DNA of 12,757 bases, taken from contig JBCCIF010000093.1 in the NCBI GenBank assembly GCA_039028335.1, positions 1-12,757 of the forward strand, written 5' to 3'. A program made the translations under genes and the position numbers. Positions 6,836-12,757 of this stretch are shown piece after piece (positions within the stretch are counted from its first letter, which is position 1; every line of letters starts with the position of its first letter). The notes under the pieces were generated by a model that was not told the DNA's origin, ran no database searches, and saw only the letters and a list, made by a program, of their open reading frames with translations. This stretch comes from JABDKJ01 sp039028335 (GTDB taxonomy: Bacteria; Bacteroidota; Bacteroidia; Flavobacteriales_D; JABDKJ01).

Positions 6836-7909
6836 ATGTCAAAACTTTTCAAATCCGGGGTTCTATATGGCCAAGACGCCATGGATCTTTTACAACATGC
6901 AAATGACAATGATTACGCTTTGCCCGCGGTAAATACGATCGGAACAAATTCTATCAATGCCGTTTTAGAAACAGCGAGAGATTTAAATTCTCCTGTAATC
7001 ATCCAACTTTCCCATGGGGGTTCTGCATTCTTTGCGGGAAAGGGCATGTCGAATGACGGTCAAAAAGCTTCAATTGCCGGAGGAATATCTGGTGCGCATC
7101 ATGTGCATCATATGGCCAAGGAATATGATGTGCCAGTGATCATGCATACTGATCATTGCGCCAAGAAAATTTTACCTTGGGTTGACGGGCTTTTGGCCTA
7201 TGGAAAGGAGTTTTTCGCAAAGAATGCTTACCCGCTTTATTCCAGTCACATGATTGATTTAAGTGAAGAGCCAATCGAAGAAAACATTGAAACCTGCCTA
7301 AATTATCTGAAACCCATTTCGGATATGGGCATGATTCTGGAAATTGAATTGGGTGTTACAGGAGGAGAAGAAGACGGTGTGGACAATAGTGATGTAGACA
7401 GCTCTAAACTCTATACACAACCCGAAGAAGTTGCATATGCTTATGAGGAATTGATGAAAGTTAGTCCCAACTTTACAATTGCTGCAGCCTTTGGCAATGT
7501 GCATGGAGTTTACAAGCCAGGTAATGTAGAATTGAGACCTATCATTCTCAAGAATTCGCAAGAACATGTCCAAGAAAAATTTGGCACAAAAAGCAATCCC
7601 ATCAATTTTGTGTTTCATGGAGGCTCAGGTTCTCCACAAAATCAAATTCGAGAAGCTATAGAATATGGTGCGGTAAAGATGAATATCGATACCGATATGC
7701 AATGGGCTTTCCTTTCAGGAGTTCGAGATTACGTAGGTCAAAACTCAGATTATCTTCAATCTCAAATCGGCAACCCAGAAGGAGAAGACAAGCCCAATAA
7801 GAAATTCTACGATCCTCGTGTTTGGTTAAGAAAAGGAGAACAGTCATTTGTAGAAAGACTGAAAATTGCATTTGAAGATTTGAATTGTGTTGACAGAAAC
7901 AAAGCATAA
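6836..7909 (+). CDS. fbaA: Class II fructose-bisphosphate aldolase
   Basis: A zinc-dependent aldolase that reversibly splits fructose 1,6-bisphosphate into dihydroxyacetone phosphate and glyceraldehyde 3-phosphate (glycolysis and gluconeogenesis, cytoplasm). The 357 aa match the E. coli-type (class IIA) enzyme in length. Visible residues, with a constant offset of 3 from E. coli numbering, are the catalytic Asp106 and zinc His107 in HTDHCAKK, ELGVTGGEEDG (Glu171, Glu178, Glu179), zinc His223 in GNVHGVYKPGN, zinc His261 in FHGGSGS, and NIDTD (283-287), which binds substrate. All are intact. The ATG lies 71 bp after the acetyltransferase gene, room for its own promoter, though no clean -7 element is seen. 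The 3' end overlaps the glucose-6-phosphate isomerase gene by 23 bp, so the two form an operon. Confidence 0.97.
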   Translation: MSKLFKSGVLYGQDAMDLLQHANDNDYALPAVNTIGTNSINAVLETARDLNSPVIIQLSHGGSAFFAGKGMSNDGQKASIAGGISGAHHVHHMAKEYDVPVIMHTDHCAKKILPWVDGLLAYGKEFFAKNAYPLYSSHMIDLSEEPIEENIETCLNYLKPISDMGMILEIELGVTGGEEDGVDNSDVDSSKLYTQPEEVAYAYEELMKVSPNFTIAAAFGNVHGVYKPGNVELRPIILKNSQEHVQEKFGTKSNPINFVFHGGSGSPQNQIREAIEYGAVKMNIDTDMQWAFLSGVRDYVGQNSDYLQSQIGNPEGEDKPNKKFYDPRVWLRKGEQSFVERLKIAFEDLNCVDRNKA

Positions 7910-9563
7910 ATCACTTCCCAATATAGACCTGGAAAATCTCAAATCTTGGAAACAGTTAAAAATGCATTTCGAGGAAATGAGAGGTGCACAAATGCGCGAT
8001 TTCTTTGAGGCAGACCCGGAAAGATTCAATAAGTTTTCGAGCTCTCTAGAATCCATTCTCTTCGACTATTCCAAAAACAGAATAACGGAAAACACAAAGC
8101 AATTATTGGTTGAACTTGCTCATGAGGCAAAACTCAAAGAAGCGATCGAAGCCATGTTCAATGGTGCTAAAATCAATGCGACTGAAAACAGAGCTGTTCT
8201 GCACGTAGCCTTGCGTGACTTCTCGAAAAGAACATTGGATATTGACGGAATTAATGTCCTTCCATTAGTACAAATGGAATTGGAAAAAGTGAAATCTTTT
8301 ACCAGTCGCGTGCATAATGGGCTATTCAAGGGTTTTTCTGGTAAAGAAATCAAAGACATTGTCAATATCGGAATCGGTGGCAGTGATTTAGGCCCCGTAA
8401 TGGTCTGCGAGGCTTTAAAGACTTATCAAAAAGGCCCTAATGTGCATTTTGTTTCCAATGTCGATGGAAGCCATATTGCCGAGACCTTAAAGTATTGTCA
8501 ACCCGAAAGCACATTATTCGTTGTTGTTTCTAAAACTTTTACCACACAAGAAACAATGACCAATGCACAAACAGCCAAAGACTGGATACTGAATTTTTTC
8601 AAAGAAGATGAAGCGATAAAGAATCACTTTGTTGCCGTATCCACCAATAGCCAAGGTGTTTCAAATTTCGGAATTGATCCCAATAATCAATTCGTTTTTT
8701 GGGATTGGGTGGGCGGTCGCTACTCTCTTTGGAGTGCTGTAGGATTGAGCATTTCTTTGTTCATCGGTTACGACAATTTTGAAGCCTTGTTAAAAGGTGC
8801 TGAAAGAGCAGATCAGCATTTCAGATCTGCATCTTTTGAAGATAATATTCCCGTTTTGATGGCTCTGCTAGGAATTTGGTACAGCAATTTTTTTGAAACG
8901 GAAAGCCATGCCATATTAGCCTACGATCAATATTTGTCGCGATTCGCTGCTTATCTGCAGCAAGCAGACATGGAGAGCAATGGAAAAAGTGTTGATAGAA
9001 ATGGGAAAAAAGTCAACCATTCAACTGGGCCAATTATATGGGGAGAACCAGGAACAAATGGTCAGCATGCCTTTTACCAATTAATTCATCAAGGAACCCG
9101 AATCATTCCTTGTGATTTTATTGGTGTATTAAAAGATCACCATCAATTAGGTGATCATCATGACAAGTTATTCAGTAACTTTTTAGCGCAGACCCAGGCC
9201 TTGATGAAAGGTAAAACAGCGAATGAAGTGCGAAATGAACTTGCGGGTAAATTATCAGATGAAGAAATCGATGAAGTGTTGCCCTTTAAGGTTTTTGAAG
9301 GCAATCGCCCAAGCAATTCAATTGTACTTGATGAACTGAACCCTTATACGCTGGGAATGTTAACAGCCTTCTACGAGCATAAAATATTCGTGCAGGGCTA
9401 CCTGTGGAATATTTATTCCTTTGATCAGTGGGGAGTTGAGTTAGGAAAAGTATTGGCTAAGGGAATTCTCTCTGATATTAAGGACAGAGAAGTTTCTAAA
9501 ACACACGAATCTTCGACCAAAAATCTATTGGAAAAATACTTAGCAAAAAAAGATAAAGGATGA
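7887..9563 (+). CDS. pgi: Glucose-6-phosphate isomerase
   Basis: Interconverts glucose 6-phosphate and fructose 6-phosphate (cytoplasm, glycolysis and gluconeogenesis). The 558 aa contain both family signatures: FWDWVGGRYSLWSAVG (about 271-286, with Arg278) and GYLWNIYSFDQWGVELGK (504-521). Other catalytic residues are Glu363 in DMESNGK, His394 in GTNGQHAF, and Lys521. The Glu-His spacing of 31 residues matches rabbit PGI. The sugar-phosphate loop GIGGSDLGP (162-170) and SKTFTTQET (215-223) are present. No ATG is available at the right place: the frame is closed by TGA at 7881, leaving GTG 7887, TTG 7890 or ATT 7884. The first in-frame ATG would remove about 25 residues. I use GTG. The stop overlaps the next gene by 4 bp (ATGA). 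Confidence 0.95.
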   Translation: MLTETKHKSLPNIDLENLKSWKQLKMHFEEMRGAQMRDFFEADPERFNKFSSSLESILFDYSKNRITENTKQLLVELAHEAKLKEAIEAMFNGAKINATENRAVLHVALRDFSKRTLDIDGINVLPLVQMELEKVKSFTSRVHNGLFKGFSGKEIKDIVNIGIGGSDLGPVMVCEALKTYQKGPNVHFVSNVDGSHIAETLKYCQPESTLFVVVSKTFTTQETMTNAQTAKDWILNFFKEDEAIKNHFVAVSTNSQGVSNFGIDPNNQFVFWDWVGGRYSLWSAVGLSISLFIGYDNFEALLKGAERADQHFRSASFEDNIPVLMALLGIWYSNFFETESHAILAYDQYLSRFAAYLQQADMESNGKSVDRNGKKVNHSTGPIIWGEPGTNGQHAFYQLIHQGTRIIPCDFIGVLKDHHQLGDHHDKLFSNFLAQTQALMKGKTANEVRNELAGKLSDEEIDEVLPFKVFEGNRPSNSIVLDELNPYTLGMLTAFYEHKIFVQGYLWNIYSFDQWGVELGKVLAKGILSDIKDREVSKTHESSTKNLLEKYLAKKDKG

Positions 9564-10012
9564 TCTCAAAACTTCTGAAGGAGATCAATTCTCACTTGAA
9601 AAGCATTGATAAGAAAAATGAAAAAGTTTCTCGATCAAGCGTTGGTTGGCAGTTGGATCATTGCACACGAACAATGTGCACAATTGGAAAGGCATTAATT
9701 AAATCTGAACCACAGACCTTCAAGAGAACTTTTGCCTGGAAATGGCTAATCATTAGCGGGCTTCAATACATACCGAGAGGTAAAGGACGGGCGCCAAAAA
9801 TCGCAGTCAATCCCAACGAGATAACAGCAGAAGAATTAAAGACACTCATTCAAAATGCGGAGAGCATTTGGAAAAAAGTTGAGCAACTCGATAAAAATGC
9901 ATTTTTCGCTCACCCTTACTTTGGAAATCTAAATAAAAGGCAGGCTAAGAAATTTGTAAAAATCCATACCCGACATCATTTGAAAATCGTCCGAGACATA
10001 TTGAAAGATTAG
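9560..10012 (+). CDS. DUF1569 protein, DinB-like four-helix fold
   Basis: This 150-aa protein resembles the DUF1569 family in the DinB/YfiT-like superfamily of four-helix metal-binding proteins. Characteristic parts are VGWQLDHC near the N-terminus (His34), IPRGKGRAPK (71-80), AFFAHPYFGNLNKRQAKKF (114-132) and KIHTRHHLKIVRDI at the end. His34, His136 and His140 (HxxxH) are candidate metal ligands. Other members of the superfamily act as thiol-dependent transferases or metal-binding proteins, but the reaction of DUF1569 proteins is unknown. The ATG overlaps the pgi stop by 4 bp (AAAGGATGA, with an AGGA next to the start), so it is translationally coupled to pgi. There is no signal peptide, so it is cytoplasmic. 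Confidence 0.85.
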   Translation: MISKLLKEINSHLKSIDKKNEKVSRSSVGWQLDHCTRTMCTIGKALIKSEPQTFKRTFAWKWLIISGLQYIPRGKGRAPKIAVNPNEITAEELKTLIQNAESIWKKVEQLDKNAFFAHPYFGNLNKRQAKKFVKIHTRHHLKIVRDILKD

Positions 10013-10766
10013 TCTCTTTCACTACATTCATTCAATCGGAACAACACTGGTCATAACACTCTCTTGCTTCGCTGCCTTTATTATGGGCTTGTCTAAGGCT
10101 GGACTCAAAGGAACTGGAATACTATGTGTTACCATTTTGGCAATTGCACAAGGGCCAAAAGCTTCCGTGGGGATTTTGCTTCCGATATTGATATTTGGAG
10201 ACATTCTCGCTGTTTTCTTCTATAACAAGCATGTGAAATGGAAATACCTTTTAAAATTCCTCCCCTTAATGATTCTAGGTGTTCTAGCCGGAGCATGGAT
10301 AGGTAAGCACTTGAGTGAAGAGCTCTTCAAAATGATCATGTCTATCATCATACTCTTGAGCACACTTATGATGCTTTTTTGGGATCGCTACAATAAAAAA
10401 ATCCCAAATAATCTAGCCTTCGCAGGAAGCATGGGATTTGGAGCCGGATTCACAACGATGATCGGAAACATGGCAGGAGCATTTTCTAACATTTTCTTTC
10501 TTGCATTACGCATACCAAAAAATGTATTCATTGGAACCTCTGCTTGGCTCTTTTTTATCATCAACTTGGTCAAAATGCCCATCCATATTTTCTATTGGAA
10601 GACGATCGATTTTCAAACGCTTTGGATAGACCTCTATCTTCTTCCAGCTGCGGCCATTGGATTTTTTATAGGCTTGAAAATTGTTGAGCGCTTAAGCGAA
10701 TTCGATTTCAGGAAGTTTATATTGATCATGACGGCCTTAGGAGCAGTATTCATGCTCCTCAAGTAA
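10008..10766 (+). CDS. TauE/SafE family membrane permease, start uncertain
   Basis: A polytopic inner-membrane protein of the sulfite exporter TauE/SafE family (anion export or uptake, substrate not determinable). Family-type segments are MGLSKAGLKGTGIL near the N-terminus, the loop GPKASVGILLPILIFGDILAV, and SMGFGAGFTTMIGNMAGAF in the second half (internal repeat). About 7-8 hydrophobic segments are seen. The first ATG, at 10083, gives 227 aa but starts in the middle of the first helix. The frame is open upstream to a TGA at 10002, encoding ISLFHYIHSIG then TTLVITLSCFAAFI, which completes TM1. No ATG, GTG or TTG lies there. Candidates are ATT 10008 (given here, 252 aa), ATT 10026 or CTG 10047. 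A start at 10008 would overlap the DUF1569 stop by 5 bp. A sequencing indel could also explain this. Confidence 0.75.
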   Translation: MSLFHYIHSIGTTLVITLSCFAAFIMGLSKAGLKGTGILCVTILAIAQGPKASVGILLPILIFGDILAVFFYNKHVKWKYLLKFLPLMILGVLAGAWIGKHLSEELFKMIMSIIILLSTLMMLFWDRYNKKIPNNLAFAGSMGFGAGFTTMIGNMAGAFSNIFFLALRIPKNVFIGTSAWLFFIINLVKMPIHIFYWKTIDFQTLWIDLYLLPAAAIGFFIGLKIVERLSEFDFRKFILIMTALGAVFMLLK

Positions 10767-10837
10767 ATGATTAGTCATTTGAGCGAAATAGTCATTGCAT
10801 CAACAAGCGCTTATACATTCAAAAGAAATTCTTTCCA

Positions 10838-11245
10838 TTAATGATCAATGCTTTCTTTGCTCTTCTTTTGTTCTAGTGCAAACTTGATAGGAATATTATA
10901 TTGAACATGAACGGCTTTTCCCCTTTGGGTACCCGGATTCCATTTTTCCATAAGTCCTACCACGCGTAGTGCTTCCTCATCACATCCCCCTCCAATTCCT
11001 CTCAGGACTTCAGCATCTCTTACTTCTCCGGATTTATCCACTACAAATGTGACGAAAACTGTACCACTAACACCTGCTTTATTGGCTACAAGTGGATACT
11101 TTATTTCATTTGCAATGAAGGATTTCAATGCTTCCACGCCTCCAGGATATTCTGGCGAGATCTCGATAGGCGAAATCAAAAGATCATCTTGAGCATTCAA
11201 AGAAAATGTGATTGGAATAAAGAGCAAAATGAGTAATTTTTTCAT
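10838..11245 (-). CDS. Secreted TonB C-terminal domain protein
   Basis: This 135-aa protein carries a signal peptide (MKKLLILLFIPITFSLNAQ, about residues 1-19) followed directly by a TonB C-terminal (energy transducer) domain. Family marks are PEYPGGVEALKSFI (31-44), IKYP (48-51), GVSGTVFVTFVVDKSGEV (58-75), and W-N-P-G-x-Q-R-G-K (102-110), ending with VQYNIPIKFAL. Unlike classical TonB it has no N-terminal membrane anchor kept as a transmembrane helix and no Pro-rich spacer. It should therefore be a free periplasmic domain if the signal peptide is cleaved. Such short TonB_C proteins are common in Bacteroidota. It is convergent with the TauE/SafE gene and divergent from the DUF2306 gene. The role is unknown. 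Confidence 0.88.
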   Translation of the reverse strand: MKKLLILLFIPITFSLNAQDDLLISPIEISPEYPGGVEALKSFIANEIKYPLVANKAGVSGTVFVTFVVDKSGEVRDAEVLRGIGGGCDEEALRVVGLMEKWNPGTQRGKAVHVQYNIPIKFALEQKKSKESIDH

Positions 11246-11253
11246 GCTAAAAT

Positions 11254-11261
11254 TATATTTG
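11254..11261 (+). promoter_or_regulatory. Perfect -7 element TATATTTG upstream of DUF2306 gene
   Basis: TATATTTG matches the Bacteroidota -7 consensus TAnnTTTG at every position. It sits 41 bp before the ATG at 11303, a normal distance for a leader of about 35 nt. A T-rich run, but no exact TTG, occupies the expected -33 position. It lies just upstream of the divergent TonB-domain gene's start. Confidence 0.45.
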
Positions 11262-11302
11262 TGTTAAGATCTTAATTTCACCAATAATCATGCCCTAAAC
11301 CC

Positions 11303-11896
11303 ATGAAAGCTCGTCTCATTATTCTTGCCATTTTCGCTATTGCCATTGGGTTTTACCCGCTGATTTATATATTCTTAGACGCAAATTTTGGATTATTAAG
11401 CACAAAGTCCGAAGAATTGCTTCGATCAAATCTTTGGAACACTTTTTTCTACTTACACATTTCATTTGGGGGACTGGCTTTACTTATCGGCTGGTCACAG
11501 TTCATTCCGAAATGGCGAACAAAATATATCCAAGCGCACAGAAGAATAGGTTTCATCTACTTTATTTCAGTTTTAATTTCCGGTTTATCAAGTTTATACA
11601 TCGCTTATTATGCGACTGGAGGTCTCATTGCTAAAATTGGCTTCGCTCTTCTAGGTATAATTTGGTTATGCACGACTGCAAAAGCTTTTGCCGATATTAA
11701 AAACAGAAATATTATATCGCATCAAAAATTCATGATCTACAGTTATGCTTCAGCTACAGGCGCTATTACTTTGAGGATTTGGCTACCACTCTTGACTGCT
11801 GTAAGCGGAAGTTTTTTTATCGCTTACCCTATCGTAGCATGGTTAAGCTGGGTACCCAATTTGATCTTTGCCCATTATCTCGTAAAAAAGTTATAA
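11303..11896 (+). CDS. DUF2306 family membrane protein
   Basis: This 197-aa integral membrane protein has about six hydrophobic helices, beginning at residues 5-25. It resembles DUF2306 proteins in the pattern of conserved His residues at helix ends: LHISFGG (His52), AHRRIGFIY (His79) and SHQKFMIYSYAS (His140), plus WSQF and LRIW near the middle and end. Paired histidines in membrane helices could bind haem or metal, but this is inference and the family has no settled function. There is no signal peptide beyond the first helix. The ATG at 11303 follows a perfect -7 element. The next gene begins 40 bp downstream on the same strand and may be cotranscribed. Confidence 0.8.
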   Translation: MKARLIILAIFAIAIGFYPLIYIFLDANFGLLSTKSEELLRSNLWNTFFYLHISFGGLALLIGWSQFIPKWRTKYIQAHRRIGFIYFISVLISGLSSLYIAYYATGGLIAKIGFALLGIIWLCTTAKAFADIKNRNIISHQKFMIYSYASATGAITLRIWLPLLTAVSGSFFIAYPIVAWLSWVPNLIFAHYLVKKL

Positions 11897-11936
11897 GATA
11901 GCGCCAAATGGCCATATTCAAACTGTAGATTAGCAT

Positions 11937-12757
11937 ATGCAAAACACTCCCTTTTATACTTTTTACTCGAAGACTGCTCTCCTCGCTTCCGCATCACTTT
12001 TTTTCGATCGTATGGCTTATTATGGTCTAAGAGCAATCCTCATTTTGTATCTATTAGAAAAGCTAGAATGGGATCAAAACTCGGTCTTCGAATTCTATGG
12101 AGGTCTTTTCATTGCTTCTTCATTCTTTGGTCTTATTGGTTCTCTTATCGGAGATTTGACCAAGAATAAAATTCTATGCATCATTGCTTTTATAGCCTTA
12201 ATTATTTCCAGTTTGCTTATCGCAATACCTAAGGATATCTGTGTTCTAGCGGGAATAACGCTGCTCGTCATTTTTGAAAAAATAAGTGCTATCAATATCA
12301 AATCCATTTTCGCCCGTGAGCATTTAAATGAAGATGCATCTTTGGAGGGAGGTTTTACATTTCTCTATTTAATCATCAATTTGGGCGCAATTATTGGAGC
12401 TGCTTTTATCGCTTGGGTTTCAAAAGAATTGTCTTTTTCTCTGGGCTTTGTCATTTGTGCATTTCTCTATGGGTTTGGATTAACCGTGGCATTTTTCATA
12501 GAAGCTAAAGATCCAAATGCCATTGATCGTTCACATATAAGTGCAACAAGAAAATGGCTTATTCCAATCCTAATAGGCTTTGCTCTGTGCCTTTTCTGGG
12601 CAGTATATGAATTGAATTTCAACTCAATTTATCTTTATGTTAGAGATATTTTTCAAGAGTCTGAAGACCAAAATTTATCCATGACAATTTCACTCCTTCA
12701 GACTTTACCAACCCTTTTCTTTGGTGTTATATTATATGTCTTGTGGGCCTTATTCAA
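11937..12757 (+). CDS. POT/PTR2-family peptide transporter-like permease (partial, 3' end outside window)
   Basis: The frame is open from ATG 11937 to the window end (273 codons and two bases), so the C-terminal half is missing. The product is an inner-membrane major facilitator protein. FTFLYLIINLGAI (residues 140-152, about 12354-12392) fits PTR2 signature 2 exactly, including Asn148. The N-terminus has FFDRMAYYGLRAILILYL, equivalent to the ExxERFxYYGMRA motif of proton-coupled oligopeptide transporters. Here the first Glu of ExxER is replaced by Leu21 and the second by Asp24, while Arg25 is kept. Helix 4 also lacks the usual GIKP loop (AINIKSIFAREH instead). It is probably a divergent member whose substrate may not be di- or tripeptides. 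The gene starts 40 bp after the DUF2306 gene, with TAGATTAG (one mismatch to TAnnTTTG) just before the ATG. Confidence 0.85.
   Translation, partial: MQNTPFYTFYSKTALLASASLFFDRMAYYGLRAILILYLLEKLEWDQNSVFEFYGGLFIASSFFGLIGSLIGDLTKNKILCIIAFIALIISSLLIAIPKDICVLAGITLLVIFEKISAINIKSIFAREHLNEDASLEGGFTFLYLIINLGAIIGAAFIAWVSKELSFSLGFVICAFLYGFGLTVAFFIEAKDPNAIDRSHISATRKWLIPILIGFALCLFWAVYELNFNSIYLYVRDIFQESEDQNLSMTISLLQTLPTLFFGVILYVLWALF

Noticed and set aside
10767..10837. Terminator between the convergent permease and TonB-domain genes
   Set aside because: Only an 8-bp palindrome (AAGCGCTT, 10805-10812) and a short direct repeat (TAGTCATT at 10772 and 10789) are present, with no GC-rich hairpin and T-run. 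I see no supported terminator here.
1..12757. A mobile element, defence system, CRISPR array, biosynthetic cluster or other new system
   Set aside because: No transposase, integrase, nuclease, long direct repeats or cluster of unknown genes is visible. Most genes belong to recognised housekeeping, transport or envelope families.

Overview
The window looks like a chromosomal segment of a Bacteroidota (Bacteroidetes) bacterium, probably Flavobacteriia or a relative. The evidence is low GC, few Shine-Dalgarno sequences, several copies of a TAnnTTTG-like -7 promoter element, signal peptides ending in '-AQ', a lipoprotein with an acidic LES-like tail after its cysteine, the Bacteroidota type of diaminopimelate decarboxylase, and a signal-peptide-bearing TonB C-terminal domain protein. 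There is no rRNA, tRNA, CRISPR array, insertion sequence or phage gene that I can see.

Left part (1-2174): the 3' end of a large secreted, Cys- and Asp-rich surface protein faces a FAD-linked GlcD/D2HGDH-type oxidase on the opposite strand. The two share one strong bidirectional terminator (765-795). A short AT-rich divergent promoter region (2175-2245) follows.

Envelope block (2246-6764, all +): an unknown secreted protein is overlapped by a YceI-family protein. Next come a surface-type lipoprotein with a possible concanavalin-like fold, diaminopimelate decarboxylase (lysine biosynthesis), a predicted outer-membrane beta-barrel protein with a palindromic leader, and a GNAT acetyltransferase.

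Central-carbon operon (6836-10766, all +): class II fructose-bisphosphate aldolase, glucose-6-phosphate isomerase, a DUF1569/DinB-like protein and a TauE/SafE membrane permease are packed with overlaps. Two starts here are unusual. pgi has only GTG, TTG or ATT starts, inside the 3' end of the aldolase gene. The permease's first membrane helix lies upstream of its first ATG, with no ATG, GTG or TTG available.

Right part (10838-12757): a small secreted TonB-domain protein (-), a DUF2306 membrane protein (+) behind a perfect TATATTTG element, and the start of a POT-family (proton-coupled peptide transporter-like) permease cut by the window end. That permease keeps the PTR2 signature but has a degenerate ExxER motif.

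Overall this is a mostly ordinary housekeeping and envelope region. I do not see a convincing new multi-gene system. The points worth a second look are start-codon anomalies, an overlapping gene chain, a nested palindrome, and divergent or unassigned envelope proteins.
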